DNA of 64,000 nucleotides from Musa acuminata AAA Group (GCF_036884655.1 NC_088330.1:34329001-34393000); one strand, 5' to 3'; shown: positions 10,915-24,310, counted from the first letter of the stretch. The notes: generated from the sequence alone by a model not told the origin. Made by a program: numbers and translations.

Positions 10915-13660
10915 TCTGATGTCGGTGCATGGAGTACTGCTGCTGGGAAGTGATGCTTTGGTGGTATAGTTTCTAACTAGTCCTTTAGATAGGAAGAAAG
11001 CTCAGTGGTCGGAGATCATTTTGTCCTGGGTATCTCCATCACCATGTAACCTGATAGTTGGGCTTGCTCTATATGCCTCCCTAAATCTTAAGGCTTAGTT
11101 AGTTTCAGTACATGTGAATGACTATAGGTGAAATGTTAATATCACTATGTTGCTTGTGTGGAAGTGTTGTTTTGTTGTCTGCTCTGATGTTGGAATATAC
11201 ATATGCAAGGATCACTTCATCCTACTTGTGCAAAATGTTCATGTTCTTCTTCCTTTTTTTTTCTTTCCTTCCTTCCTGCAAACAAAGATTGTTCATCCTG
11301 CAAGTTGCTCGGATGCTGAATGGTATCGACACAACTTTGATGAATTTATGCCTTGTCTCCATTATGTGCTAACTACAAAAATAGAAAAAGGGGGGTAGCA
11401 GAGCTCACTGTGTCTCACTATGATAAATGATTTCAGATATTTAGGTTTTTAATGGTTAGTGGAATCTCATTTGGTAGAGCTAATGCTGTATGTTGCTTTC
11501 AGATTTATTGAGATCTTGAAAGTGAGGTGACTATTCTGCATAGTATATATGCTTCATGAAGCTCTTTGGTTTTATACCCCATGTGTATCAAGATCTTGTA
11601 AGCTTTGTTAATGGTGTTAACAAGGCTTGTGTGGGTTCCATGCTTGGCTTTCATGAAGCTCTTGCTTTCCATCCAGGAGGTCTATCTGTTGTGGGACTTG
11701 CCTAGCCACATGTTCTGTCCTTCACTTCTTTATTTCCCATACTTGTCTTTTCCAAATGCCATCCATGCTTTTGTTAAGCATGCCTCTCAATACTAAATAA
11801 CAAAAATTCTAGCATTGGATGTGGTGTTGTTTCCTAATAAAGTTTGTGATCTAACAATGCAGTAGGCCTTCTTTCAGTTTTGCTTTAGAGTACAACAACT
11901 AAATCATTGGGGAATAAGAACCTTAACCCAATGATATGATTCCAGGCTCTGCCTCTTTTTGAGATCCAAATCCCACATAAAATAGTAAGGACTACAGAAA
12001 GATCAATCCCTTTGTTCCAAAATACAAGGATATCAAACTGGTCCAGGGATATCCTTCCAACTGTCTGCAAATGCCGATCGATCGATAGGTCGCCAAATTC
12101 TTCCTTGGCTCCTGCGATGCATTGGCTCAGTGTTCCTCAGTTCCTCCTACATTACCACTTGGTGGATCAATGCCATTTGGGCAGGGAGACAAGAAAGGGC
12201 AGGAAGTCTTGGGGAATCTCTCTCCCTTTTTTTTTTTGTTCATGATGTTCATGCCTGTGAGAAATGTGGTCATGGCAGGCAGATGGTATGGTATTCTTTT
12301 GACCAGTCCACCAATTTGAAATCCAGGTACAGATTCCTGTCCTGCCACTTCCAATTGAATCTTTTCTACAGTTAAAGGCTGTGGGAAATGTTAACCACTA
12401 TTGTTGTTTTTTCCTTTCTGAGAAGTTTGTGTTTCTTGAGCTAATCAGTTTGTGTTTTGCTTCTCTGTGTAATGGATATTGAAGAGCTTCAGTTAAGACT
12501 ATTTGCTCACATGGATCTTATTGCTTGAGCAGAATCAAGCAGCCTTTGAATCCTTTAGGGGCCTTTTGCAATGAGTGTGGATGTTGATGAAAGAACTTGA
12601 ACAAATTTGTCCTTACATCACAATTGGGATACAATTTCTACAATCTTATCTTCTCTTCAGTGATTCTTAGAATAGCCAGTGTGCAGTGTTTGGCAAACTT
12701 ACTACAGGTGATTGAATAGGTTCTCATCAGTGCTGCTTTTGAACAGAGTATACATGGTTGTTCTGATCCATTTCAGCTTATCCTGAAGCTTGAAACCAGA
12801 AGGGATGTAGAAACTGGAAGGCATAAAGGTTGCAGTGAGATCAGGCTTTCATTTCTATCCACTTGCAAAGCATAATCTTCAGTTATTGCAGGCAATCTCA
12901 GTTCTAATAATAAGCTCAACCCTATCAGTTTGCCAATCATAGGGTGCTATCAACTCCATTGCTGGTTCTTCCTAAAAGAAATGTTAGGTGCTTCTCATCA
13001 TCATGCTATATTTTGCACCAGATAACTTATGTACTTCCTTCAGTGCTTCGCACTTAAATCATTTATTTAGGGTTTATGATAAAAGAACAAGGTAGAAGAT
13101 TGATGAAGATTGTCCCCATGTTCAGTTGCTTTGTCAAGTATTTTCTATTGATGTGACATCCCAATGATTTTTCTCTTTTCAATCTGCACTGCTGAAATCC
13201 TTTTTTTTTTTTTTTTGGAGTCAAAGTTAAAAGATGATTTATAATCATGAGATTATTTTTTATTCTATTTCAATCTTCATGTTACATATGAATATTTTTC
13301 TTGTGGTCATGCGATCGACATGCATTGTGTAACACTTTTTCATAATTTTGTTACAAGTTAAGATAGTCATTATTTTGGTAGGTTGAAATGTAAATGTGAT
13401 GCCAAAGTCATTTTAGATCTAAAGAAACAGAAGAAAAAAAAAATAAATTATATGTAAAACGTAAGTGATGAAAACGATATATCAAGATTTTGTTATAAAT
13501 TTAGATCATTACGAGGAATATGAGCATTATAAGGTCTTTATCGGCCAAGCTAATTAGGAGCATGAAGACTTGTTATTACTATTAATGTACTTTGAATCAA
13601 GATGAGATGGAATGTGGGGGCTCATTTAAGCCAGTTCAATCAGGGTATGAAGGCCCATAT
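10915..13660. other. 3' flank of CYP78A and intergenic DNA
   Basis: About 2.7 kb with no supported gene. Open frames at 11118-11398, 11605-11796 and 12122-12375 lack family similarity and have ordinary AT-rich composition. A T-run at 12230 and another at 13201 are simple repeats. I looked for conserved microRNA sequences by eye and saw none. Confidence 0.5.
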
Positions 13661-13761
13661 ATGGCCCAAATATGACTTGTTGGGCCAAATTAGTGGGACC
13701 CATTATAAGCCCTAACATAGAAAGGAGCTGTTTGATGCTACTCCTCATCCTCCTACTCCAT

Positions 13762-13799
13762 CTATCTCTCTCTCTCTCTCTCTCTCTCTCGCTCTCTCA
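13762..13799 (+). repeat. (CT)n microsatellite
   Basis: An almost pure CT run of about 38 bases with one interruption (gctctctc). It generates spurious RE-repeat frames on the minus strand. Confidence 0.95.
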
Positions 13800-14297
13800 G
13801 AGAAAAGAAAATGAAAGAAACAAAAAAACTTGTTCTGCTGCCTCGCAGTGGAATTCCAATTACTGAACATTTGGTCACAAGACTCATCTGAGAGAGATGC
13901 CAGCATGCCAAATGGAGAAGTCCTGCACCCAATGTGGATTGACAGTGCTGACATTGCTGTTCATTTGTCTGCGGTTGATGTGGAGGCATGCTAGATTCGG
14001 TGGCTGAGAAAAAAAAGAGTATACAGTGGGGAAGCATAAAAGGACAAGTGGCTTGTGACCCAGAGTTCACTCCCAATAACTGCATGTCAGGCTTTGGAGA
14101 CAGGAGTACTTGTGTGAGAAAGAAGTTAATGGAAGGGGTATTTGGTATGTGTATTTGCACTCAAAATGCTTTCTTATGCTGAAATCTCAATCTTACATAT
14201 GTATACTGATTTTGATTGTGATGCATCATCATTAGCTTGCTCAGAGACTAGTCCAGAGCTTACATACATATGCTTGCTTGGGGTTTCTCTTAGTGGT

Positions 14298-14425
14298 CAT
14301 GTCTTGGATCAAATCTACTAGAGTTTTCCCAATACATACTTGATGTGATTGGTCCTGGATTTGGTTGTTCATGTCTTGGATCAAATCTACTCACAGTTTT
14401 CCCAATACATACTTCATGTGATTGG
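14298..14425 (+). repeat. 72-base tandem duplication
   Basis: A segment of about 55 bases starting catgtcttggatcaaatcta occurs at 14298-14352 and again at 14370-14425, 72 bases apart, with few differences. It is non-coding. Confidence 0.85.
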
Positions 14426-14700
14426 GCACTGAACTGTGGACAGTACAGCGACCACAGCAGGTTGAGTAGTGACAAATGCCCAGTCAAAAGTTTTCCACCC
14501 AGGAAGAACAACTTTGGCACCACTCATGACTGACCATAAAGTCATGAACACCTTCAAATTTCAAACCATCTCCATCCTTCTCCTGACATCACTTCTTAAC
14601 TGATGCTACTGTGAACTTGAAAAGGTGGAGTATACAGTGCATCAGAATCAGTGTAATGCATGTGCTGTCCATCAACGCTGCACAGATGATGACGGGTTCT

Positions 14701-14711
14701 TCCTCTCTCTT

Positions 14712-14744
<33 letters not shown>
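14701..14744 (+). repeat. (CT)n-(TA)n compound microsatellite
   Basis: A CT-rich run passes directly into (TA)n. It is flanked by non-coding DNA. Confidence 0.9.
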
Positions 14745-14745
<1 letters not shown>

Positions 14746-15109
14746 ACTGACCAACCTATGATGATGATGTATTCATCCTGCATTGCACTGTTATAGGGCC
14801 AACCTATGGAGGATCCACCAGCTCCGAGTGCACCTCCCAAGATATCCACATCTCCTGCACTGGTATAAGAAGCTTTGTGGTGGTTCAGTAAGAGGTGTCG
14901 GAAGATCGCAAAAAAGACACGGAGTTGGTCTTACCAGCTACGTCTGGCTGATGAAAGCTTCAACCCTTTGCATCTGATTGAGATCTATGTTGCATCTTCT
15001 TCTATCTCTACTGTATGTATTCTTTAGGAAGGAAGAAGAGAAGAAACCAGAATAAGATAATTTAAATAAGAAATTCTACTTTTACTTACTAGCATATAAC
15101 GAACATATT

Positions 15110-17110
15110 ATTGTGAATGTGAACAAGTTTAATACTATAATATTCTTCCTCCCTTCAATTTATTCATCTTGTACATCAAGTTTCACTCGGATATTTAAAA
15201 TTTCATTACTTATTCATTTTGTTATTATATGATATAGCTTCACATCTTTATCATTGATATGTTATATTATAAAATAAAATCTTATATTGATATGTTTGGA
15301 TCTATTATGATAGACTAAATTTTTGGTTAGGATAATAATTGATCTATTATCAACATAAATCTTGATTGACTTCTCATGTGGCACATGAAGTTCTTAGAGT
15401 AATCTTTTTAACTAAACTGTATGACAAACATAAGATGTTATTATATATTCTATTTTACAACTTGATAGGGTAACAATAGATTATTTTTTAGAAGACAATA
15501 TAGTTCCTCTAAGATAAGATGCGATTATACTTTTTTAATTATCATAACTTCTAGTTCAATCACTGTCACTATATTTAATAAGCTCCAAACTTTTAGATTT
15601 TTTAGAAGACCATATGAATATAGTTCCTCTAAGATAAGATGCGATTATACTTTTTTAATTATCATAGCTTCTAGTTCAATCACTGTCACTATATTCATTG
15701 ATTGGTTTATCTTCCAATTTCTTGGTTAGCTTTGTGCCATATTCAATATGTGTATCAACTGGTTGGCAATCCTGTATGAAGAATTTTTTCGATATCTCTT
15801 TTGCATAGCTTGCTTGTGAAATAGTTGTCTCTTTATTGTTTTGTTTGACCTCAATGCCAAAGAAGTAAGTCATGAGGCATAAGTCTAGTATCTTAAACTC
15901 CTACTTCATGGAATGCTTGAATTCTTCTATCATAGAAGACTTATTGTTTATAAATATTAGATCATCTATATATAGGTATATAAACAAAATATCTCCATGG
16001 CTATTAATTTTCATGTATAGAATATATTCATAAGGGCATATAAACAAAGTATCAATTTGAGAATTTCATGCTCTTGATGCTTGTTTAAGCTCGTAAAGAG
16101 CTTTCTTCAATTTGTATACCTTGTTTTCTGATATGTGGATTATGAAATTGACATTTGTTACATATAAACCTCTTCTTGAAGATATCTGTTGAGAAATACT
16201 AGCTTGACATTCATTTGAAAAACTTTTCATTTCATTTGAGTAGCTAAAGAGAGAAGTAGTCTTATCGTCTCCATTTGAGTTACTAGTGCAAATATCTTTT
16301 CGTAATCAATTCCAAATTGTTGGTTATATCCTTTTGCTACTAGTTGAGCTTTATGTTTCTCCAACTTTTCTTTTGTATTTACATTTATTTTAAATATCCA
16401 TTTGACTCCGATCACCTTGTGCCTTTTGGGGGGTGTAGTAAGTTGTCATGTATTATTTTTGTTAATGATATGTATCTCTTCATTTATAGTATTTCTCTAT
16501 ATTTCTTATTTATAAGCCTATTCAAAATTTAATAGATCATAATATACAAAAAGATAAAACAAAAAAAGCTCATGATTATTAGTATCAATTCTTTGGGTCA
16601 CATAATATATCTCTTAGATAATCTTTGTTCTTGTTGTAGTTAACTACTTGAATCATATGTTGTAGCTTGTATTCCAACTTGTCTCGATGATAACTCATGA
16701 GAAAGGTTTTCTCCATTTACTTGTATTATTTTATTTTATTTTGAAACAATATCTTATGTTGGTGATTCTTCATTGTTCCAACTTTAGATTTGTCTTTCAT
16801 CAAAAGTCAACATATTTTTATATCATAACTTTCTTAGTGATATGATTATATAATTTGTAGCCATTAAAATTCTCATCATAACCCAATAAAATGTATTTTT
16901 GACCTTTGTCCTTCTTTTTGGTACTTTGGCATAAGCAACAGATTCAAAGATTTTTGGGTATTCAACTCTTAGCTTCTTCAAGGTCCATGCCTCTTTTGGT
17001 GTAACATTATCAATTCTTCTTGTTAGAAATCGATTTAGTAGATAAACTACGGAAGCTATAACATCTCATAAAAAATTATTATGATATAAGAATATAGTAT
17101 ATGATCTCGT
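15110..17110 (-). mobile_element. Ty1/copia element A, 3' half (integrase end, RT, RNase H)
   Basis: Read on the minus strand this is the second half of a copia polyprotein, broken by several stops. From about 17080 down: the integrase C-terminal part (VYLLNRFLTRR, then NVTPKEAWTLKKLRVEYP), the start of reverse transcriptase at 16415-16227 (KAQLVAKGYNQQFGIDY), the FFGIEVKQ block at 15873-15800, and RNase H (KYSDSD, SIVTLSSCKIEY, RSKHINIRF) ending near 15230. A purine-rich stretch follows near 15150. The RNase H part carries an internal 120-base duplication. The 5' half of the same element lies at 24.3-26.4 kb, on the far side of an inserted LINE. It is not functional. Confidence 0.85.
15499..15695 (-). 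repeat. 120-base tandem duplication inside the copia RNase H region
   Basis: A 77-base segment (tagttcctctaagataagat and following) occurs at 15499-15575 and at 15619-15695 with one or two differences. It repeats the YSDSD start of the RNase H domain, so the duplication arose inside the element after or during its decay. Confidence 0.9.
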
Positions 17111-18748
17111 ATATTGACATAAAAATGTTGGGACAACTTTCATGCTAACGAGAGAAGATTCGACAATAGTGAGAGAAAGTTCTAAGACTTCTATGAAGTT
17201 GGAGAGGGATGTTAAGGTGCCCCCTTCTTACTCCAGTCCAACTTCTTCATGCCTCGAGGGCTCTTGTAGGGACATTAGGGTCCCTTTCACCTCTTTTAAG
17301 GGCTCAATTCCATCATTCAACCTACCTCCAATGTTTGTTCAATAGCAAAGACCCTCCTCTCCGTAAGAGGGGGAGAGCCTACAACTGTTTAAGGGAGGAC
17401 GTAGTCTCCTCCCAATACTATCACATCCTATCCCAACCATGGAAGGGCTTTTTGGTAAATTAGGTCAGACTTTTTGGTGAGCTTGTTTCGTGGGATAATG
17501 GGGTAAGTGATTGGCTTCTTGATGCATTGCTAGAGGCAAAGATGTTGAAGATACAGGAGCAAACAACAAAGATAGTTGAGTTAGGCATAGAAGTGGTGAA
17601 TGCTGCTAAGGATGAATGACACTTGAGCTTATATGGTAAATTCTTAGATAGGATTCTCCCTCTTGAGACGATCAAGATATTCTTCCTAAACTTTAGGGGA
17701 TGAAATTGGGATGTCATATGGTTGATTTAGCCATGGGTTTTTTCTATTTTCATTTCTTTTTAGAGTCAGCCATTTTTATAGTCTTTATGGGGAGCCCTTG
17801 GTTTGTTCGAGGACAAGCATTGTTTGTCATCTCTTAGAAACTGTCTTTTTAACTTTTTATAGGAGAAAATTAAAATGGTTCTAACATGGATCCAATTTCT
17901 AGGGCTTTCTATTAAACAATGAAACCCTTAGCCAAATTATGATTGGAATAGAAAAACTATTTAAAATTGATCAAATCACCATTGCTAAACCAAGGGCAAG
18001 TATAAAAGGGTTTGCATTCTTTCATATGTTTCTAAACCCCTTCCTCAAGGTGTTTGCGTCAAGGTCGATCTTTCAATTTGTTGTTTTTGAAAACATTTTG
18101 AACATATGCTTTAAGTGCGAACAACTATGGTATAAAACTAGTGCTTGTGAGATGGGACTTGAGAAAAAGGTCTAGGACGGGAAGGTGGAACCTTCGGCGG
18201 TTATCAAGAAGCGAGAGGAGAAGGAAAATGAACTCCTCTATGTCCCATGAGTTCGAGTCCAAAGGAAACTCAAAGGTCGTATGACCAGGTCAAGCCAAAC
18301 CAATGAGGGAAGGGGCTCGGGAACATCTCAAGTAGCTTATGCAGCCAATTGGACAAATGAGTAGATCAACCACCTTTGTCTCAATTGGGTAAACATTAGC
18401 CTGTGACAAGGTCAGAGGTTAGAAAGACATCTTTATTTAAATCCGCTAGGATGGTTTGGGCTTAGCAGTTGAAGATAATTAATACGGTTAGAAGAAAGAG
18501 ACAACTAGCCTTCAATGCAAAGAAGAGTTTCAGTTGTCGAGGGGGCAAAGAGGCAACATGGAGCTATAGTGTAGTCTAATATAAGTTCCATTAGAGTCCC
18601 TTCAATAGCATCAAAAGCTCACTTTGATTCCCATGCTGAATATGGGGCTTGGCCCTTTGAAGCTTCTAGTAGGGTTTCTCTATTTGGAAATAGTATTATC
18701 ATGAAAATCTCGAATCCTTCTGAATCCCTCAACAATGAAGGGTCTTTT
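17111..18748 (+). mobile_element. LINE retrotransposon, 5' part with ORF1 remnant
   Basis: This plus-strand DNA reads as the 5' part and first open frame of a plant L1-type LINE, with many stops. The clearest mark is the zinc-knuckle region at about 18060-18170 (FENILNICFKC followed by a degraded second half), where plant LINE ORF1 proteins carry a CCHC motif. Upstream, 17480-17620 stays open and is rich in charged residues (LLEAKMLKIQEQTTKIVELG). The left edge is approximate: copia sequence stops near 17110. The element continues after the solo LTR. Confidence 0.65.
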
Positions 18749-20124
18749 TGTTGAAAAATCTTGGGGGCGACATCACATGCGTAGCGGAAGAACAAGAAAA
18801 CAAAATCCCCGATTCCCAAAGAGATGTTCGTCGTCATGCGAAGATTGGTGCGCAAAATCTGCGAAACTTAAAACTTCGTATAGAGTAGATTGTGTTACCT
18901 AGGGAGATCGTATATCCTTGTTTCCTTGCAGATCTTTAGGAGAGGGTGAAGGAGGTCAAGCGTCCTCCTCTCTAGCGGTGATCCACACAGTAGGGTTGCG
19001 ATGACGCTCCTCAAAACTCCAAGCCTACTCTGAGGTGGAGAGGGGAGGAAAATAGGAGAGGGGGAGGAAAATATGAGAGGCAAGCAAAGGCTCTAGCCTA
19101 TGAGGCTCTGAATCCCTCTTATTTATAGAGGTCCCCTGTCAAACCCTAATGGGTCCTCCCCTAGTGGGTATTGGATCTGCATCCAATAAGACAAGGGCTC
19201 CGTCGGATATCTCACATCTGAACCTCTACTCATCGCAATGCCTACCATATGTGTGTGACCCTCTAGGCCCAATATCGAGCTGGCCATGAGTCATACCTGT
19301 CAGAACTCCTTCTAACTTAGTGAATTATTATCTCTATAATAATTCACTTGACTCATCAACTACGGACGTACTAGGCCACTACGCCGTAGTCCCCAGACGA
19401 TACAGGGGAATCCAATCCATTGGACCTATCTGTCATCAGTTACCGTGTACCTATAGTCCCTCATCCATCTAATATCCCAGAGACCGTATATCGAGCATAG
19501 TGCTGTCAGACCCATACGGTTTCTACTCGAGTCTCGCTCTAATCGGATTCTCCCGGAGAACTCTTTCTCTCTCAACCCGAATGACCCTGGCTAAGGATTT
19601 GTCTGAGCAAGAACACATGAGATATTCCTCTCATGATGCCGAGAGTGGATGATCCTCTATCGACACTCAATAGCCCTCGTAAGGTCGACTACCACTCCCA
19701 ATGACCAGTTGTACTAGATCTGGGACAGCTAAACCTATAAGTCTGGTATTAAAGAGTGGAGCACTCATACAGGACATCCTTGGTGACTCAAGTCTAAGGA
19801 CCAGATACACCACTAGGACTATGGAATCATTGTCTGACAATAAGGCATCATCAACCATCCAGCATTCCGTAAGCGGATCAATCAGTGAACTCATTCTCCA
19901 ATGAGCACATGTACTGTATCCCTAATATCCCTACACGAGCAACTATGAGAGCAGATGCATCTATCATATGGACGGGTATACAGCACACCAGTCTGTCCGG
20001 TTATCACGATATCCCTCTCAAGTAACCTATGACCGGGATTATTTAGGATCTGTGTTTAAAGATGAATCGATCTCATTATCGTGATCTCATCACGATCCGA
20101 TTCCTATTGCACAAATCCAAGGAC

Positions 20125-20188
<64 letters not shown>

Positions 20189-20293
20189 GTTATAAAGTAA
20201 TATATGCCAAAATATAATAAGCAAAAAGATTCTGTATCAAGTCATATGTGCCATCACTCATGTGATTGGCTTGCTGGGCTTATATGACTAGCA
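18749..20293. mobile_element. Solo LTR with 5-bp target duplication, inserted in the LINE
   Basis: The block begins TGTTGAAAAATC and ends ATGACTAGCA, the usual TG...CA limits of an LTR. It is flanked on both sides by the identical word CTTTT (18744-18748 and 20294-20298), a perfect 5-base target-site duplication. No polyprotein sequence is inside, so it is a 1,545-bp solo LTR left by recombination of a full element. It contains a (TA)n run near 20131-20186. From the ends and from remembered similar monocot repeats I think it came from a copia-type element lying in minus orientation, but that part is recollection. Confidence 0.85.
20131..20186. repeat. (TA)n microsatellite within the solo LTR
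   Basis: About 56 bases of TA. The number of units probably varies between individuals. Confidence 0.95.
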
Positions 20294-22066
20294 CTTTTGT
20301 CTAGAATATTCCTATCACTAGAGAGACAGATGACTTCACCTTCTTAGCAATTGTTGTAGGGGAAAACATTCTCCCAACCTTTGAGACCAAAAGGATCATG
20401 TGAGGGTTTGAAGTTTGATAACCTAGTTGATAAGTTCAGTTCCAACAAATACAAGTAAAAGAAATACATAATATGGAAGCTATTAGAGGTATCCTTATTA
20501 AGCAAAGAAGACTTAAGGCAAGAGGGGGTGTCTTCTTCCTAAACTTGTTTATGAATTATCATACGTGGAATTGCAGAGGGGTAATAAAAAGGGAATGTTA
20601 GGAAACCCTCAATAGTTTATTATCGTTACATAATATTAGTCTATTTGACTTGCTAGAAACTCATATGCAAAAGGATCAAAATTAGAATTCTTGTAGAAAT
20701 TAGGAAGAACTTGGCAAGGGAAGTGTGAGGCTACCTGTAGGAGATTTGGAGGCATTTTGGTAGCTTGGAAGAGTAAGCGAATTTGGGTGGCATCCATATG
20801 CAAGACCTCTTAAGTTCTTAATCTACTTATATAATATAAAGGTAAGCACATATGTTAGACCTCTCAAGTTCTAAGTGAAAGGCTCAGGGGTCTACTGTGG
20901 AAGCTGAAATTAAGGAGTCTTCAGTTAAAATTTGTGAGATTGAGGATAAGGACTTTAGGGGTAAATTCACTAATGAATATGTCATAGATCTTCACTGTCT
21001 CACTAATAAACTCATCGCTCTTAATAAATAGATGATAACCAAGTGGTCGGTTAGAGCAAAAATTAATTGGATTAGTGATGGTGATAAAGTGGTTATCACC
21101 AATCTAAGATAATAGTGATAATCCTAGATAGTGGTTAACTTTAAGCATAAGAAAAACTCTATAGTGATAATCCTAGATAGTTCAGGGAGGAGATCTATAA
21201 TGATAATCTCATGCCTTAGATGTTTGCTGAGTAATACACAAGGTTATGGAACCCTGTTAGATTCTTTGATTTTATTTCTTGGCATTAAGATATTATCATC
21301 CTTAAACTTCCTTTTTGGCTCATGAGCATCTTTATGAGAATTTTACCTAGTCTGAAATCTCTCTTACTCTTAATCATATGGAAAAAGAAAATAGTCCTTG
21401 TCTAGATCACTTCAATGTTAAATTCTTCTAAGGATTTTCAAAGAACATCAAGAGATAGATATATGGTGCTTTCAAGGACTTTCATGTCAATGTTTTTAAT
21501 GACTTTTTACCTTGTGAATGAAATAGAACTTTCTTAGTGTTTTGCCTAAAAAACTTAACACTTAGTAGGTTAATGAATTTAGACCAATTGCTATGTGCAA
21601 TGTGGTATATAAATTTCTCGCTAAGGTTTTGGCTAATCATATTAAACCTTACTAGAATACCTTAGTTAGTCAAGAATGTCCATGATAAAAATATTCATGA
21701 TAATATTATTATCAATGAATTGGTCCATACTTTGAGTAGATCGAAAGGGAAATCTCTTATGAACCTCATCAAGCTTAACATTGAGAAGGCTTACGTCTCT
21801 TTGTCTTAGGAAGCTATGAGTTTTATTCTTGTTGAGATGAATTTTCCTCCAAAGTTTATAGATTGGATTTGGACTTACATTTTTACCCCTTAATTTTTAT
21901 GTTTAATTAATGATATCCTTCATACTAGTTTAAAAATATGACTAATTACATATTATCCCTTGTAATTAGTTACATTTAGCATCACAATCCCTATACTTTC
22001 AAAAGTTATATCGAGATATATGTACTTACAAAGGTAAAATATTAAACCTCATTACTCCAATAAAAC

Positions 22067-22105
<39 letters not shown>

Positions 22106-24310
22106 TTTTTAATCCTATAAAATTATCTTTTTAACCCTATATAAGGATATTAATATTTCACTTTCGTAAGTATAGGAATTCCAATATAACTTTTAAAAGT
22201 GTACAGATCGAGATGCTAAAGGGAGCTAATTATAAGGGGTAATATGTAATTAACTCTTTAAAAATAAGATGAGAATTAGATAATATAACTTAATTTCTTC
22301 ATATTTATTTATCTTAGTCTAATAGCTCTTATCTAGTTTAGTTACCCAAGCTATTAATTCTAGGAGTATTTGTCAACATCTCTCGCTTGTTTTTAATAGA
22401 TGACGTAATATTGGCTTTCAAGGCTAATCAAACCTAAAGCATCCTTAGGACATTTGAGAGAATCACTAATCTTAGAGTTAATCCTACCAAATATATCATT
22501 TATTTTCTCAAGCCTTTAAGGCCAAATCAAATATGCAGCCTATAATTGTTTTAGTATCAAGGAAGGAACCTAGCTCTGTAGTTACCTAAAAGCATATATC
22601 AGTTTGATAGGCTACTTGAAAAATTTTAGTCGATCATGGTTGATAAAATAGTTAATAAAGTTCAAGGGTGGTATAAAGACTTGTTTTCTCATGTAGGGAA
22701 ACTTGTCATGATCAATGTTGTCATTGATTTCATTCCAACTTATGTTTTAATGAATAGTTGAGTGTCAAATAAAATTCTCAATAAAATTTTCAAAATCTCT
22801 AAGAACTTCTTTTGGGGTAAATCTCAAGGTAGTAAGAGAATACACTTAATAAATAGAGATACCATGCGTTCGACCAAGGAGGATGGGGGTTTGGGAATAT
22901 GTGATTTTATTAAAGCTAAAAAAAGTCCATTACTATCAAACGTATTAATATATGATTTTATTAATAATGACAACCTTCTTTAAGTTAGGATCCTTAAGGC
23001 TAAATATGATTACTTATACTCGTAGATTAAAGAGGAATTCAAAAGGCCTTCATTGACTTTTAGGAGTATACAAAACCTCTTGTTTGACACCAGGAATAAC
23101 TTTCAAAAGGTTTTAGATATTGAGATGGATGTTTCCTTATGGAAGAACCCTTGGGTTGATACTCTACCTTAAGTGCTTGGCGCACTTATGTAAACATTTA
23201 AGAAGATAATCTCCTACAGGGTCTTTAATCTGATGTGTGGTGGCTACTAGGATGAGAATATGATTTTTTTGATAAATGAAATTGGACTAACAGCCATGAT
23301 GGTTTCCTAACCATTAAAGCAATATACAATAAAATGAAAGTATCCAAAATGATTGAGGTGGAAGCTTAGTCCGGTTGGAAGGCGACTTAGTGGTTGAAGT
23401 TTGCTCCAAGATTTAAAGTTATTTTTATGAAAGTTTGCATGGCATTGGGTCCATGGTTGGATTTTAAATTTTGTTCGAAGCTAAGTTGATGTGCGTTATT
23501 GTTGCTAACTTTTTATAGATTCTATGCATCATATTTTCACGGAATGTAAGTTTGCAATTGAGTTTTGAGTTTTATCACAGCAACATATTGGCTTTAATTT
23601 TACTTATATAGAATCATGGCTTTTGAGCGACTAACTCAAAGAGAAGGAAGGCCTTAACCTTTATGTGGTAAGGTTTTGAAGATCTGAATTTATGTGATCA
23701 TAGCAATAGCTTTTTGGTTGCTATGGAATAACTGAAACACAACTAAGTTTTATAACCACTATACTAAGCCTCGTTCCTTAGTGCACAAGGTTTTGATTAA
23801 CACTAGTAAATCATTTTACCTTCAGACAATAACTTGAGGACAATCCTCGACTCCAAGATTAGAAATCTAGTTTAAACCAATAGTCTTATATGTATATACT
23901 AGATACTGATGGATCTTATGCTTCTTCTATGGCATAGAGTGGCTTTGGATTTGTTTTGAGAGATGTCGAGTCCAAGCTATTTATTGGCTTAGGGATGTGC
24001 TCTTGTTAAGCTCCTTCACCCACTATGGCTGAATGTAAGGCAATGTTGTTTGGCTTTAAGAAAGCTAAGGACTTGAACTACTCAAACCTACTCTTGCGTA
24101 AAGACTCTCAAGCTTTAGTTAATTTTGTCCAAGGAAGTACCTCAGTTCCTTCGTTTCTTCAATATCTTGTGAGAGATATTATTTTATTATATATAAAGTT
24201 AGTTGTCTACATTGTTGCTTTTCCCCTAAAGATAGCAATTGACTAGTAGATAGAGCTACTAATTTTGGAAGATCTACCTTTTTTTTTTTTTGTGAAGTAG
24301 TAAGTAGTTC
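20294..24310 (+). mobile_element. LINE retrotransposon, ORF2 part (endonuclease, RT, RNase H)
   Basis: This is the continuation of the LINE, in decayed frames. In order: an apurinic endonuclease start at about 20550-20690 (WNCRG and LLETHMQKDQ), reverse transcriptase around 21565-21860 (EFRPIAMCNVVYKFLAKVLA, then IDWIWTYI-like sequence), the post-RT segment at 22762-22983 (NFFWGKSQGSKRIHLINRDT, EDGGLGI), a zf-RVT-like stretch near 23400, and an RNase H domain at about 23895-24245 (DTDGSYASS, MAECKAMLFGFKKAKDL, DSQALVNFVQGS). The RNase H domain places it in the plant L1 group that carries one. It ends near a T-run at 24281-24292. Many stops show it is dead. Confidence 0.85.
21943..22253. repeat. 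Fold-back (MITE-like) element, copy 3, inside the LINE
   Basis: The left end taattacatattatccctt pairs with the right end aaggggtaatatgtaatta. Complementarity continues for about 70 bases with mismatches (atcacaatccctatactttc against its counterpart near 22195-22235). The interior holds a (CT)n run at 22074-22101. It interrupts the LINE reverse transcriptase region, so it is younger than the LINE. The palindromic TA-rich ends make the exact target duplication ambiguous. Confidence 0.75.

Noticed and set aside
12180..12345. Possible microRNA-like pairing between ggaagtcttggggaatc and gattcctgtcctgccacttcc
   Set aside because: Pairing covers only the two ends with a mismatched centre, and neither arm is a known family.
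13745..14160. Open frames rich in RE or LS repeats
   Set aside because: They are translations of the (CT)n microsatellite.
14795..14860. Possible exon MEDPPAPSAPPKIS with a GT donor
   Set aside because: Too short, with no partner exon or family similarity.
18240..18260. tRNA-like GAGTTCGAGTCC word
   Set aside because: No acceptor stem, D arm or anticodon arm around it; it lies within LINE remnant sequence.
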